A stretch of 64,000 bases of DNA from Sulfurimicrobium sp964384915 (GCA_964384915.1 CAYLMA010000003.1:62001-126000), one strand, 5' to 3'; positions 51,438 through 60,916 are shown, counted from the stretch's first letter. The notes: generated from the sequence alone by a model not told the origin. Numbers and translations are program-made.

Positions 51438-52823
51438 CTAGTAGTCTCCACCGCCGCGGTAGTCGCCGCCGTGGGCGAAGTTCTCGAAGCGTGTGTATTC
51501 GCCGAGGAAGGTCATTCTGACCGTGCCGATCGGGCCGTTACGCTGCTTGCCGATAATGATTTCGGCGCTGCCCTTTTCGGCGGAGTCCGGGTTGTAGACC
51601 TCGTCGCGGTAGATGAACAGGATCACGTCGGCATCCTGCTCGATGGCGCCTGACTCGCGCAGGTCGGACATCACAGGACGCTTGTTGGGGCGCTGTTCGA
51701 GGCTGCGGTTGAGCTGGGAGAGGGCAATCACCGGCACTTCCAGCTCCTTGGCCAGGGCCTTGAGCGAGCGCGAGATTTCCGATACTTCCGTGGCGCGATT
51801 TTCACCTGCGCCGCCGCTGCCGCTCATGAGCTGCAGGTAGTCGATGATGATCAGGCCCAGCTTGCCGCACTGCCGGTGCAGGCGGCGCGCGCGCGCGCGC
51901 AGTTCGAGCGCGGTCAAGGCGCCGCTCTCGTCGATGTGGATCGGCGCGTCGTTGAGCTTGCCCACCGCATTGGTCAGTCTCAGCCAGTCCTCGTCCTGCA
52001 GCCGGCCGGTGCGGATTTTCTGCTGGTCCAGCTTGCCCACGGAGCCGATCATACGCATCGCGAGCTGGGCGCCTCCCATTTCCATGCTGAAAATGGCAAC
52101 CGGAAGCCCGGTGTTGAGTGCGACATTTTCTCCGATGTTGATGGAAAAAGCCGTTTTTCCCATACTGGGGCGGCCCGCCACGATGATCAGATCGCCCGGC
52201 TGCAGGCCGGAGGTTTTCTGGTCCAGATCGTGAAATCCGGTCGGGATGCCGGTGACTTCGTTGGGATTGTCGCGCTGGAACAGTTCGTCTATCCGTTCCA
52301 CCACCTGGATCAACAGCGGCTGAATGGCAGTGAAACCCTGTTTGCCGCGTGCGTTGGCTTCGGCAATTTCAAATACCTTGGCTTCCGCTTCATCCAGCAG
52401 TTGCCCCGCATTGCGGCCCAAGGGGTTGTAGGCGCTATCGGAGATGGCGGTGCCAACTTCGGACAGTTTGCGCATGACCCCGCGGTCACGCACGATTTCC
52501 GCGTAGCGCTTGATGTTTGCTGCGCTCGGCGTGTTTTGCGCCAGTGCCGCCAGGTAGGCAAGTCCGCCTGCATTGTTCAATTCGGCGCTGTTTTCCAGCG
52601 CCTCGGAAACGGTGATGACGTCGGCCGGCCTGCCGCCTTCGAGCAGCCTGAAAATATGGCGGAAAATCAGGCGGTGGTCATGGCGATAAAAGTCACTTTC
52701 AGCCACGACGTCGGCAATCCGGTCCCAGGCGCTGTTGTCCAGCAACAGTCCGCCGAGCACGGATTGCTCCGCCTCAATGGAATGGGGGGGGAGTTTGATG
52801 GCGTCGAGTTGTGCGTCGCTCAT
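51438..52823 (-). CDS. dnaB: Replicative DNA helicase DnaB
   Basis: 461 aa. N-terminal domain (PPHSIEAEQSVLGGLLLDN) for primase contact and a RecA-like C-terminal domain with Walker A GRPSMGKTAFS, ..IIDYLQLM (Walker B) and the SRSLKALAKELEVPVIALSQ helicase motif. Hexameric 5'-3' helicase at the fork. No intein. Its ATG is 119 bp after the rplI stop, with a terminator in between. Confidence 0.97.
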   Translation of the reverse strand: MSDAQLDAIKLPPHSIEAEQSVLGGLLLDNSAWDRIADVVAESDFYRHDHRLIFRHIFRLLEGGRPADVITVSEALENSAELNNAGGLAYLAALAQNTPSAANIKRYAEIVRDRGVMRKLSEVGTAISDSAYNPLGRNAGQLLDEAEAKVFEIAEANARGKQGFTAIQPLLIQVVERIDELFQRDNPNEVTGIPTGFHDLDQKTSGLQPGDLIIVAGRPSMGKTAFSINIGENVALNTGLPVAIFSMEMGGAQLAMRMIGSVGKLDQQKIRTGRLQDEDWLRLTNAVGKLNDAPIHIDESGALTALELRARARRLHRQCGKLGLIIIDYLQLMSGSGGAGENRATEVSEISRSLKALAKELEVPVIALSQLNRSLEQRPNKRPVMSDLRESGAIEQDADVILFIYRDEVYNPDSAEKGSAEIIIGKQRNGPIGTVRMTFLGEYTRFENFAHGGDYRGGGDY

Positions 52824-52896
52824 GGGGTAAGGTTGCTCAGGCTAAAACCGGCAGTTTCCGGGTTCGCAGGGAAATTGGCAAGACGAGTGCGGAAAC

Positions 52897-52926
52897 AAAA
52901 AAAGGGCTGTTGCCAGCCCTTTTTTT
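52897..52926 (-). terminator. Terminator after rplI (bidirectional shape)
   Basis: AAAAAAAGGGCTG - ttgc - CAGCCCTTTTTTT. It would partly separate the ribosomal operon from dnaB. Confidence 0.8.
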
Positions 52927-52942
52927 GTTATTGCTGCCGCAC

Positions 52943-53392
52943 TCAGGCTGCGGCTATGACGGACACCGTGATATTTGCGGTCACGTCGGTATGCAGGGAC
53001 AGATCCACAGAGGAATCACCCACTTGTTTCAATGGCCCGTTAGGCAGGCGCACTTCGGATTTAGCCACTTCAAAGCCCTGGGCCTTGAGCGCATCCGAAA
53101 TGTCGCTGGTGGTCACGGAGCCGAACAAACGGCCATCTACGCCGGCTTTCTGGGCAATCTGCACTGTGATGCCGTTGATCTTTTCGGCGCGGGCTTGCGC
53201 TTGGGCCAGGATTTCAGCCTGAACTTTTTCCAGTTCGGCGCGCCGGGTTTCAAATTCTGCCAAGTTCGCTGGTGTCGCGCGCTTGGCTTTCTTTTGTGGG
53301 ATCAGGAAGTTGCGTCCATAGCCATCCTTGACCTTAACAACATCACCCATCTGGCCCAGATTTGCCAGTTTTTCCAACAGAATTACTTGCAT
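52943..53392 (-). CDS. rplI: 50S ribosomal protein bL9
   Basis: 149 aa. MQVILLEKLANLGQMGDVV at the N-terminus, then VKDGYGRNFLIPQKKA, is the bL9 signature; a long connecting helix and a C-terminal rRNA-binding domain (GVDGRLFGSVTTSDI) follow. It stabilises the L1 stalk region and reading-frame fidelity. GAGG directly upstream of the ATG. Last gene of rpsF-priB-rpsR-rplI. Confidence 0.97.
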   Translation of the reverse strand: MQVILLEKLANLGQMGDVVKVKDGYGRNFLIPQKKAKRATPANLAEFETRRAELEKVQAEILAQAQARAEKINGITVQIAQKAGVDGRLFGSVTTSDISDALKAQGFEVAKSEVRLPNGPLKQVGDSSVDLSLHTDVTANITVSVIAAA

Positions 53393-53405
53393 GGCGCCTC
53401 CTCGA

Positions 53406-53633
53406 TTAGTGCTGGTCAGTGTAGGGCATCAGGGCCAGGAAACGGGCGCGCTTGATGGCGGTGCCCAGTTGGCGCTGGTAGCGTGCTTTGGTCCCGGTGA
53501 TACGGGCCGGAATGATCTTGCCGTTTTCGGAAACGAAATCCTTGAGCAGATCCACATCCTTGTAATCGATTTCCTTGATGCCTTCAACCGTGAAGCGGCA
53601 GAAGCGCTTGCGACGGAACATTTGACGTGCCAT
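53406..53633 (-). CDS. rpsR: 30S ribosomal protein bS18
   Basis: 75 aa, the usual length. RRKRFCRFT, the central DLLKDFVSENGKIIPARITG and the C-terminal RQLGTAIKRARFLALMPY are diagnostic. It binds next to bS6 (rpsF) on the platform of the small subunit, which explains operon linkage. Confidence 0.97.
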   Translation of the reverse strand: MARQMFRRKRFCRFTVEGIKEIDYKDVDLLKDFVSENGKIIPARITGTKARYQRQLGTAIKRARFLALMPYTDQH

Positions 53634-53646
53634 TTTATTTACCTCT

Positions 53647-53949
53647 TTAAATTTCTATCAGTTCAATTCTGTTTGCATGCAAAACCAGTTGCGTACTGTT
53701 GCGGCTTTTCCTTGCGAGGAATCCCTGAATCCTGATTCCATCATCCACTTTGCAGCGGGCTGTCTGTTGCGCCAGCTCACCCAGTGCGACGACCTGAACC
53801 TCGCATTCGACTTCGCGTTCCATTCCGGCTTCGACTTGCCTGGAGCTGTGCCCCAGGGTCAGGTTCAGCGCCGGAATGCCTGCGGGCGTGTAACGTAGCG
53901 GGTCGATTGAAAGGATTTTGCCGCTCAGTACGATCCGGTTGCCAGACAC
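53647..53949 (-). CDS. priB: Primosomal replication protein N (PriB)
   Basis: 100 aa OB-fold protein (NRIVLSGKILSIDPLRYTPA; RIQGFLARKSRNSTQLVLHA). Single-stranded-DNA-binding partner of PriA for replication restart. The start is a GTG immediately after the rpsF TAA with no spacing, so translation is probably coupled. Presence of priB between rpsF and rpsR is typical of beta- and gammaproteobacteria. Confidence 0.92.
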   Translation of the reverse strand: MSGNRIVLSGKILSIDPLRYTPAGIPALNLTLGHSSRQVEAGMEREVECEVQVVALGELAQQTARCKVDDGIRIQGFLARKSRNSTQLVLHANRIELIEI

Positions 53950-54330
53950 TTAGGCCGCAGCAGCAGCGGGAGCCGCCTGGGCCTCGCCTGGGGATTGCAG
54001 GGAGCGTGATTTCTCTTCCTTCATCATCGGGGAAGGGGTGACCACCGCTTCCTTCATGCTGACCATGAGGTAACGCAGCACTGCATCGTTGAAGCGGAAG
54101 GCGTGTTCCAGTTCGTCCAGGGTTTCCTGGTCGCATTCGATATTCATCAGCACGTAGTGTGCCTTGTGAATTTTCTGGATCGGGTAAGCCAGCTGGCGGC
54201 GGCCCCAGTCTTCAAGACGGTGGATGTTGCCGCTTTTGGCGGTAACCATGCCGCGGTAACGCTCGACCATGCCCGGAACCTGCTCGCTCTGGTCGGGATG
54301 GACGATAAAAACGATTTCATAATGTCGCAT
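53950..54330 (-). CDS. rpsF: 30S ribosomal protein bS6
   Basis: 126 aa. MRHYEIVFIVHPDQSEQVPG and HRLEDWGRRQLAYPIQK are diagnostic; an acidic/Ala tail (AQAAPAAAAA) extends the C-terminus. The ATG at 54330 has GAGGAG upstream; an earlier in-frame codon is not conserved. Confidence 0.96.
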   Translation of the reverse strand: MRHYEIVFIVHPDQSEQVPGMVERYRGMVTAKSGNIHRLEDWGRRQLAYPIQKIHKAHYVLMNIECDQETLDELEHAFRFNDAVLRYLMVSMKEAVVTPSPMMKEEKSRSLQSPGEAQAAPAAAAA

Positions 54331-54396
54331 GCACACTCCTCGTGGATTGAAGCCTTCCGCCATGCGGGACGGTAAGGCAAGGTTGAAAAACCAGCC

Positions 54397-54424
54397 ATTC
54401 TACCAAATTCCCAAGAACAATCAA
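54397..54424 (-). promoter_or_regulatory. rpsF operon promoter
   Basis: -35 TTGATT (54424-54419), 16-bp spacer, -10 TAGAAT (54402-54397), about 67 bp before rpsF. Confidence 0.6.
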
Positions 54425-54483
54425 GTTGCTATCGCGTCTTTTGAGCGGTCGAAGTGGTGCGGACATGGTGATTTTGCAGGTTA

Positions 54484-54492
54484 TGCTATACT
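54484..54492 (+). promoter_or_regulatory. Extended -10 promoter of tig
   Basis: TGC-TATACT at 54484-54492 with no clear -35. It would give a leader of about 95 bases before tig. Confidence 0.45.
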
Positions 54493-54591
54493 TGAAAATT
54501 ATTTGTTTTGTCGCCATGCGTCGTGCTGGGCAGACTGAGAATCATAATATTTAAATCTCGAAATTTTAAGTGCTTACTAAGGAATGTGAAG

Positions 54592-55890
54592 ATGCAAACG
54601 GAAAACGTGAACCCGCTCGAAAGAACTCTGGATCTTGCTGTTTCTCTGGCTCAGTTTGAAGCCGATGTTGAAAACCGCCTCAAACAGGTCGCGCGCACCG
54701 TGAAAATGCAGGGCTTCCGTCCAGGCAAGGTTCCCATGAAAATCGTGGCGCAACAGCATGGCGGGCAGGTGAGGCAGGAAGTGCTGGGCGAGTCCGTGCA
54801 GAAAAGTTTCTCTGATGCGGTGCGGCAGAGCCAGTTAAGAGTTGCCGGGTATCCACGCATTGAACCCAAGTCCGACCAGGGTGGCGGCGAATCCATGATA
54901 TTCACGGCGACATTCGAGGTTTATCCTGAGATTGTGCTGGGTGACATCAGTGCAAGCCAGATCGAGCGCCCTGTGGCTACGATTGGCGACGACGAGGTGG
55001 ACAAGACCATCGAAATCCTGCGCAAGCAGCGTGTGAGCTATCAGCCGGTTGAGCGGGCCGCGGCCAATGCGGATCGCGTCAACGTGGATTATCGTGGCAC
55101 GCTGGATGGCGTCGAGTTTGCCGGAGGCCAGGCCAAGGGCTTCAACCTGGTTATTGGCGAGGGGCGCACCCTGGCTGAATTCGAGAGCCAGTTTGTGGGG
55201 ATGAAGGCGGGTGAAAGCAAATCTTTTGACATGACTTTCCCCGAGGATTACCACGCCAAGGAACTGGCGGGCAAAACAGTCACCTTTGAAGTGTCGGTGA
55301 ATGCAGTGGAAGAGTCCAGGCTGCCTCCGCTTGATGCGGAATTTGCCAAGAGCTTGGGCGTTGCGGATGGCGACTTGGCGAAAATGCGCGAAGAGATCCG
55401 TGCCAGCCTCGAGCGTGAAGTAAAAAAACGTGTACAGGAAAAGCTTAAAACGCAGGTCATGGATTCCCTGATCGAAGCCACGAAAGTGGATTTGCCGACA
55501 GCGCTGGTCGAAATGGAAATCGAGCGTCTGACCGAGCAGATGCGCCAGAGCATGATGTCTCACGGTGTGCAGATGCTGGAAGGCATGGCATCGCCGGAGT
55601 TGCACCGCGATCAGGCGAAACGTCGTGTGGCTTTGGGCTTGATTTTGGCGGAAGTGGTCAAATCTAATCAACTCCATGCCACACCCGAACAGGTGCAGGC
55701 GCAGGTTGAAGAAGTGGCGCAGAGTTATGAAGATGCGGAATCGGTGGTGAAATACTTCTACTCCAATCCGCAGCAAATGGCTGAGATAGAATCCCTGGTG
55801 CTGGAGGGTAACGTGGTCGAATGGGCTCTGACACGCGCACAAGTCGTGGACAAGCCGACCGTTTTTGACGAATTGATGGGAAAAAAGTAA
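54592..55890 (+). CDS. tig: Trigger factor
   Basis: 432 aa ribosome-associated chaperone and prolyl isomerase. The N-terminal ribosome-binding loop GFRPGKVPMKI (the GFRxGKxP signature), the FKBP-like PPIase domain (residues about 160-245, RVNVDYRGTLDGVEFAGG, MTFPEDYHAKELAGKTVTF) and the helical C-terminal arms are all present. The ATG at 54592 is supported by AAGGA; the open frame upstream is not conserved. Confidence 0.97.
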   Translation: MQTENVNPLERTLDLAVSLAQFEADVENRLKQVARTVKMQGFRPGKVPMKIVAQQHGGQVRQEVLGESVQKSFSDAVRQSQLRVAGYPRIEPKSDQGGGESMIFTATFEVYPEIVLGDISASQIERPVATIGDDEVDKTIEILRKQRVSYQPVERAAANADRVNVDYRGTLDGVEFAGGQAKGFNLVIGEGRTLAEFESQFVGMKAGESKSFDMTFPEDYHAKELAGKTVTFEVSVNAVEESRLPPLDAEFAKSLGVADGDLAKMREEIRASLEREVKKRVQEKLKTQVMDSLIEATKVDLPTALVEMEIERLTEQMRQSMMSHGVQMLEGMASPELHRDQAKRRVALGLILAEVVKSNQLHATPEQVQAQVEEVAQSYEDAESVVKYFYSNPQQMAEIESLVLEGNVVEWALTRAQVVDKPTVFDELMGKK

Positions 55891-56520
55891 ATGAATGAAT
55901 TGAGCAGCTGGGACCCGCAAAATCTCGGGTATATCCCGATGGTGATCGAGCAGAGCGGTCGTGGCGAGCGCGCTTACGATATTTATTCGCGCTTGCTTAA
56001 GGAACGGGTAGTGTTTCTGGTGGGGCCGGTTAACGAGATAAGCGCCAACGTGGTTGTGGCCCAGTTGCTGTTCCTTGAATCCGAGAACCCGGACAAGGAT
56101 ATTTACCTTTACATCAACTCCCCTGGGGGTTCGGTCACGGCGGGTATGGCGATTTACGACACCATGCAGTTCATCAAGCCGGACGTCTCAACCCTGTGCA
56201 TTGGCCAGGCGGCCAGCATGGGCTCATTGCTGCTGACCGCAGGCGCGCCGGGCAAACGTTACAGTCTGCCCAGTTCGCGCATGATGATTCATCAGCCGCT
56301 GGGCGGATTCCAGGGTCAGGCTTCGGATATCGAGATCCATGCCAAGGAAATTCTTTATTTGCGTCAGAAGCTTAACGAGATTCTTGCGAAGCATACCGGT
56401 CAGACGGTCAAAGCCATTGAAAAAGATACCGATCGTGATAACTTCATGAGCGCAGAACAATCGGTGAAGTACGGCCTGATAGATAAAGTGCTTGTCAACC
56501 GCGCCGAAGCTGCGGCCTAA
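55891..56520 (+). CDS. clpP: ATP-dependent Clp protease proteolytic subunit
   Basis: 209 aa serine protease that forms two heptameric rings. Catalytic Ser lies in CIGQAASMGSLLL, His in MMIHQPLGG, and Asp in the DTDRDNFM region; YINSPGGSVTAGMAI lines the substrate groove. The ATG directly abuts the tig stop. It partners with ClpX encoded next. Confidence 0.98.
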   Translation: MNELSSWDPQNLGYIPMVIEQSGRGERAYDIYSRLLKERVVFLVGPVNEISANVVVAQLLFLESENPDKDIYLYINSPGGSVTAGMAIYDTMQFIKPDVSTLCIGQAASMGSLLLTAGAPGKRYSLPSSRMMIHQPLGGFQGQASDIEIHAKEILYLRQKLNEILAKHTGQTVKAIEKDTDRDNFMSAEQSVKYGLIDKVLVNRAEAAA

Positions 56521-56558
56521 TGGCATAGAAACGGTTGAATATTTGGGAATAGGAAACG

Positions 56559-57815
56559 ATGGCAAAAGACTCAGGCAGTGAAAAGTTGCTCTATTGCTCA
56601 TTCTGCGGCAAGAGCCAGCACGAAGTGCGCAAGCTGATTGCAGGGCCCTCGGTGTTTATCTGTGATGAATGCGTGGATCTATGCAACGATATCATCCGCG
56701 AGGAAATCCGCAGCGAGCAGACCACCAAGAGTGGGGCTGATGACTTGCCGGTGCCGAAGGAAATCAACCAGATTCTGGATGAATATGTCATTGGTCAGGC
56801 GCAGGCCAAGCGCATTTTGTCGGTGGCTGTGTACAACCACTACAAGCGGCTGAAAAATCAGAACAAGAATGACGAGGTGGAGCTGGCCAAGAGCAATATC
56901 CTGCTGATCGGACCTACGGGTTCCGGCAAGACGCTGCTGGCACAAACTTTGGCGCGACTGCTCAACGTTCCGTTTGTCATGGCGGATGCGACTACGCTGA
57001 CCGAAGCCGGTTATGTGGGCGAGGACGTCGAAAACATTATCCAGAAGCTGCTGCAGAAATGCGATTACGACATCGAAAAGGCGCAGCGCGGGATTGTCTA
57101 TATTGACGAAATCGACAAGATTTCGCGCAAGTCTGACAATCCGTCCATCACCCGCGACGTTTCCGGTGAAGGTGTGCAACAGGCGCTGCTCAAGCTGATC
57201 GAGGGCACCGTCGCTTCGGTTCCGCCGCAGGGCGGACGCAAGCACCCCAACCAGGAATTCGTGCAGGTGGATACCACCAACATCCTGTTTGTCTGTGGCG
57301 GCGCATTCAGCGGCTTGGAGAAGGTGATCAGCAACCGTTCTGCAAAGGGCGGCATTGGTTTTGGTGCTGAAGTGAAGAGCAAGGATAATCGCAAGGATAT
57401 CGGCGAGGTGTTGCGCGATGTTGAGCCTGAGGATTTGATCAAGTTCGGCCTGATCCCGGAATTCGTGGGTCGTTTGCCAGTGGTCGCGACACTTGAAGAG
57501 CTCGATGAGTCTGCCATGATACGCATCCTGACCGAGCCCAGGAACGCGCTTACCAAGCAGTATCAGAAATTGTTTGGCATGGAAGGCGTGGAGCTCGAGT
57601 TCCGCGACGATGCGCTGGATGCTATTGCCAAAAAGGCTTTGGCGCGCAAGACGGGTGCGCGTGGATTACGCTCCATTCTGGAGCAGTCCCTGCTCGATAC
57701 CATGTATGACTTGCCGTCCATGTCCAATGTCAGCAAAGTGGTGGTGGATGATGGCGTGGTCAACGGAGAAAGCAAGCCGCTCATGATTTACGCGGATCAG
57801 CCTCAGGTTGCCTGA
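56559..57815 (+). CDS. clpX: ClpX ATPase subunit
   Basis: 418 aa AAA+ unfoldase. Zinc-binding domain CSFCGKSQHEV...CDECVDLC, Walker A GPTGSGKT, Walker B IVYIDEIDKI, an IGF-like loop (KGGIGFGAEV) for docking ClpP, and sensor-2 RKTGARGLRS. Lies 38 bp after clpP. Confidence 0.98.
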   Translation: MAKDSGSEKLLYCSFCGKSQHEVRKLIAGPSVFICDECVDLCNDIIREEIRSEQTTKSGADDLPVPKEINQILDEYVIGQAQAKRILSVAVYNHYKRLKNQNKNDEVELAKSNILLIGPTGSGKTLLAQTLARLLNVPFVMADATTLTEAGYVGEDVENIIQKLLQKCDYDIEKAQRGIVYIDEIDKISRKSDNPSITRDVSGEGVQQALLKLIEGTVASVPPQGGRKHPNQEFVQVDTTNILFVCGGAFSGLEKVISNRSAKGGIGFGAEVKSKDNRKDIGEVLRDVEPEDLIKFGLIPEFVGRLPVVATLEELDESAMIRILTEPRNALTKQYQKLFGMEGVELEFRDDALDAIAKKALARKTGARGLRSILEQSLLDTMYDLPSMSNVSKVVVDDGVVNGESKPLMIYADQPQVA

Positions 57816-57824
57816 TTCATATTC

Positions 57825-57858
57825 ATCCGGAAGCGCGCCTGTGCTTCCGGATTTTTTC
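57825..57858 (+). terminator. Terminator after clpX
   Basis: ATCCGGAAGC - gcgcctgt - GCTTCCGGAT followed by a T-run. A ten-base-pair perfect stem. Confidence 0.85.
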
Positions 57859-57912
57859 TTTGCCATACCATTAACGAGCCCTAAGCTTGCTGTAGTTTAT
57901 TTTCCTGTTCGG

Positions 57913-57939
57913 CTTGAAATTCCCGGGCCTCCCCTTAAT
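57913..57939 (+). promoter_or_regulatory. Sigma-32-like heat-shock promoter of lon
   Basis: CTTGAAA (57913-57919), 11-bp spacer, CCCCTTAAT (57931-57939). It matches the heat-shock consensus CTTGAAA / CCCCATnT closely, with a spacer at the short end of the range. Confidence 0.6.
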
Positions 57940-57975
57940 TTGAATTAATCTGGCATTTATTAAGGTGCATATTCC

Positions 57976-60396
57976 ATGTCGTTACATACGCACGAACCGC
58001 TCTCCAGCACACTAAAACTACCCTTGTTGCCTCTGCGCGATGTGGTGGTGTTTCCGCACATGGTGATTCCCCTCTTCGTGGGGCGTCCGAAGTCCATCAA
58101 GGCGCTTGAGGCAGCCATGGAGTCGGGCAAGCACATCCTGCTGGTGGCGCAGAAATCCGCTGCCAAGGATGAGCCAACTCTGGATGATCTTTACAGGATT
58201 GGCAGCGTTGCCAGTATTTTGCAGATGCTGAAACTGCCCGACGGCACGGTCAAGGTCCTGGTGGAAGGCAATCAGCGCGCAGAAGTCACCGAATTTTTCG
58301 ATGATGAAGCCTACTTTTCCGCACAGGCTGACGTGGTGCCGGCGCCCACTGAAAACGATAATGAAACCGAAGCGATGATGCGCAGTGTTTTTGCGCAGTT
58401 TGACCAATACGTCAAGCTGAACAAGAAGATCCCGCCCGAGATTCTGACTTCCCTGGCCAGCATCGATGAGGCGGGTCGCCTGGCTGACACCATTGCTGCG
58501 CATCTGCCTCTGAAACTGGAGCAGAAGCAGCATGTGCTGGAAATGTTCCCGGTGCGCGAGCGGCTGGAGCACCTGCTGGGTCAGCTGGATTCAGAAATCG
58601 ATATTCTCCAGGTTGAAAAGCGCATCCGTGGCCGGGTCAAGCGCCAAATGGAGAAGAGCCAGCGCGAGTATTACCTCAACGAACAGGTTAAAGCCATCCA
58701 GAAAGAACTGGGCGACATGGATGAGGGCGCTGATCTGGACGAGCTGGAGAAAAAAATCCAGGCTGCGCAAATGCCCAAGGAAGCCAAGGCCAAGGCCGAG
58801 GCAGAACTCAAGAAGCTCAAGCTGATGTCGCCGATGTCGGCTGAAGCGACCGTGGTGCGTAACTACATCGATGTGCTGGTCGGCTTGCCGTGGAAGAAGA
58901 AAACCAAGATCAGCAAGGATCTGGCTGCCGCCGAAGCGGTTCTGGAAGAGGATCACTACGGCCTGGAGAAGGTCAAGGAAAGGATTGTCGAGTATCTTGC
59001 AGTGCAACAGCGCGTGGACAAGCTCAAGGCGCCTATCCTGTGCCTGGTCGGGCCGCCTGGCGTGGGCAAGACATCCCTCGGGCAGTCCATTGCGCGTGCG
59101 ACCAATCGAAAATTCGTACGCATGGCGCTGGGCGGTGTGCGTGACGAGTCCGAGATTCGTGGCCATCGCCGCACCTATATCGGCTCCATGCCGGGCAAGA
59201 TTCTTCAAAGCATGAGCAAGGTGGCGGTGCGTAATCCGCTGTTCCTGCTGGATGAAGTGGACAAGATGGGGATGGACTTCCGCGGCGACCCCTCGTCCGC
59301 GCTGCTGGAAGTCCTTGATCCGGAGCAGAACCATACCTTTGTCGATCATTACGTTGAGGTGGAGTATGACCTGTCTGACGTGATGTTCGTTGCCACTTCC
59401 AACACCATGAATATCCCGGCGCCTTTGCTGGACCGCATGGAAGTGATCCGCCTCTCCGGTTATACCGAAGACGAAAAGGTCAATATCGCCATGCGTTATC
59501 TGCTGCCCAAGCAGCTCAAGACGCATGGTTTGAAGGACACGGAAATCAGCGTTCCTGAGAGTGCGGTGCGTGACGTGGTGCGATACTACACACGAGAGGC
59601 CGGCGTGCGCAGTCTTGAACGCGAAATCGCCAAGATCTGCCGCAAGGTGGTAAAGGAACTGCTGCTTAAGAAAGGTGGCAAAAAAGTTACCGTGACGGCG
59701 CGCAATCTCGATAAATATCTTGGCGTGCAACGTTTTACCTTCGGCGTGGCGGAACAGCACAATCAGGTCGGGCAGGTGACCGGCTTGGCATGGACCGAGG
59801 TGGGCGGGGAGCTGCTAACTATCGAAGGAGTGGCTTTGCCAGGCAAGGGCAAGATGACAACCACAGGGAAGCTGGGTGATGTGATGCAGGAATCCATTCA
59901 GGCGGCGCTGTCGGTGGTGCGCAGCCGGGCTCGTGGCCTGGGCATCGCGGATGATTTCTATCAGAAGAACGATATCCATATCCACCTGCCCGAAGGCGCT
60001 ACGCCCAAGGACGGACCGAGCGCGGGCATTGCCCTGACCACGGCGATGGTTTCCATACTGACCGGAATCCCGGTGCGAGCCGATGTGGCGATGACGGGCG
60101 AGATCACCCTGCGAGGCGAGGTGTTGCCAATCGGGGGGTTGAAAGAGAAATTGCTGGCGGCACATCGTGGCGGAATCAAGACGGTTCTGATCCCGCAGGA
60201 GAATGTCAAGGATCTGGTGGAAATCCCCGACAATATCAAGGGTAAGCTTGAGATCCTTCCAGTTAAATGGATAGATCAAGTGCTTGATATTGCGCTGGAA
60301 AGAAAGCCACAGGCGCTGCCAGAGAAGGCTGATGAAGTGGCGCCGCTCCCGGCTGTCGCGGAGGAGAAGGCGGTTACCGTTGCAGTCAAACATTAA
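57976..60396 (+). CDS. lon: Lon protease
   Basis: 806 aa. N-terminal substrate-binding domain (PLLPLRDVVVFPHMVIPLFV), coiled-coil (KRQMEKSQREYYLNEQ), AAA+ module with GPPGVGKTSLGQ, and a Ser/Lys-dyad protease domain with Ser in KDGPSAGIALTTA. Degrades misfolded and regulatory proteins. Heat-shock control is suggested by the upstream sigma-32-like promoter. Confidence 0.98.
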   Translation: MSLHTHEPLSSTLKLPLLPLRDVVVFPHMVIPLFVGRPKSIKALEAAMESGKHILLVAQKSAAKDEPTLDDLYRIGSVASILQMLKLPDGTVKVLVEGNQRAEVTEFFDDEAYFSAQADVVPAPTENDNETEAMMRSVFAQFDQYVKLNKKIPPEILTSLASIDEAGRLADTIAAHLPLKLEQKQHVLEMFPVRERLEHLLGQLDSEIDILQVEKRIRGRVKRQMEKSQREYYLNEQVKAIQKELGDMDEGADLDELEKKIQAAQMPKEAKAKAEAELKKLKLMSPMSAEATVVRNYIDVLVGLPWKKKTKISKDLAAAEAVLEEDHYGLEKVKERIVEYLAVQQRVDKLKAPILCLVGPPGVGKTSLGQSIARATNRKFVRMALGGVRDESEIRGHRRTYIGSMPGKILQSMSKVAVRNPLFLLDEVDKMGMDFRGDPSSALLEVLDPEQNHTFVDHYVEVEYDLSDVMFVATSNTMNIPAPLLDRMEVIRLSGYTEDEKVNIAMRYLLPKQLKTHGLKDTEISVPESAVRDVVRYYTREAGVRSLEREIAKICRKVVKELLLKKGGKKVTVTARNLDKYLGVQRFTFGVAEQHNQVGQVTGLAWTEVGGELLTIEGVALPGKGKMTTTGKLGDVMQESIQAALSVVRSRARGLGIADDFYQKNDIHIHLPEGATPKDGPSAGIALTTAMVSILTGIPVRADVAMTGEITLRGEVLPIGGLKEKLLAAHRGGIKTVLIPQENVKDLVEIPDNIKGKLEILPVKWIDQVLDIALERKPQALPEKADEVAPLPAVAEEKAVTVAVKH

Positions 60397-60426
60397 ATTA
60401 ATTGACATGAAACTTCGCGGAACCGC

Positions 60427-60456
60427 TTGACACAAGGATTTGCGGCTTGATATAAA
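60427..60456 (+). promoter_or_regulatory. Strong sigma-70 promoter of hupB
   Basis: Perfect -35 TTGACA (60427-60432), 18-bp spacer, -10 TATAAA (60451-60456). Confidence 0.8.
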
Positions 60457-60506
60457 GCGTTTGCTGGACTGTTTGTAACATCAACCAAACTGAAAGGGGA
60501 TTACAC

Positions 60507-60779
60507 GTGAACAAATCTGAGCTGATTGACGCGATCGCCAAAGATGCTGACATGTCCAAGGCTGCTGCTGGCCGCGCTCTGGATGCTGCTGTTGCTGCCG
60601 TAAAGGGTGCCATGAAAAAAGGCGATATGGTGACCCTGGTTGGTTTTGGTACATTCTATGTGGGCAAACGTGCGGCTCGTAACGGCCGCAATCCACGCAC
60701 CGGTGCCACCATCAAGATCAAAGCCGCCAAGACTCCTAAATTTAGGGCTGGTAAAGCGCTCAAGGATGCTGTAAACTAG
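60507..60779 (+). CDS. hupB: DNA-binding protein HU-beta
   Basis: 90 aa, the canonical HU length. MNKSELIDAIAKDADMSKA at the N-terminus; GFGTFYVGKRAARNGRNPRT forms the beta arms that bend DNA. The start is GTG at 60507 with AGGGG upstream. Placement after lon is conserved in proteobacteria. Confidence 0.97.
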   Translation: MNKSELIDAIAKDADMSKAAAGRALDAAVAAVKGAMKKGDMVTLVGFGTFYVGKRAARNGRNPRTGATIKIKAAKTPKFRAGKALKDAVN

Positions 60780-60829
60780 CGGCTCTTTGATTTTGATTGG
60801 GTTTGAATAGATCCCGGTTAAAAGTCATC

Positions 60830-60905
60830 GGGTGCTTAGCTCAGTTGGTAGAGCGTCGCCCTTACAAGGCGAATGTCGGCGGTTCGAACCCGTCAGCACC
60901 CACCA
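60830..60905 (+). tRNA. tRNA-Val (UAC)
   Basis: Acceptor arms GGGTGCT and AGCACCC pair perfectly, the anticodon loop is CTTACAA with TAC, the T-loop is TTCGAAC, and ACCA is encoded at the 3' end. Length 76. Confidence 0.96.
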
Positions 60906-60916
60906 CTATAGTTTCT

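Noticed and set aside
51876..53222. 448-codon open frame antisense to dnaB and rplI
   Set aside because: Crosses two certain genes and a terminator; a shadow frame.
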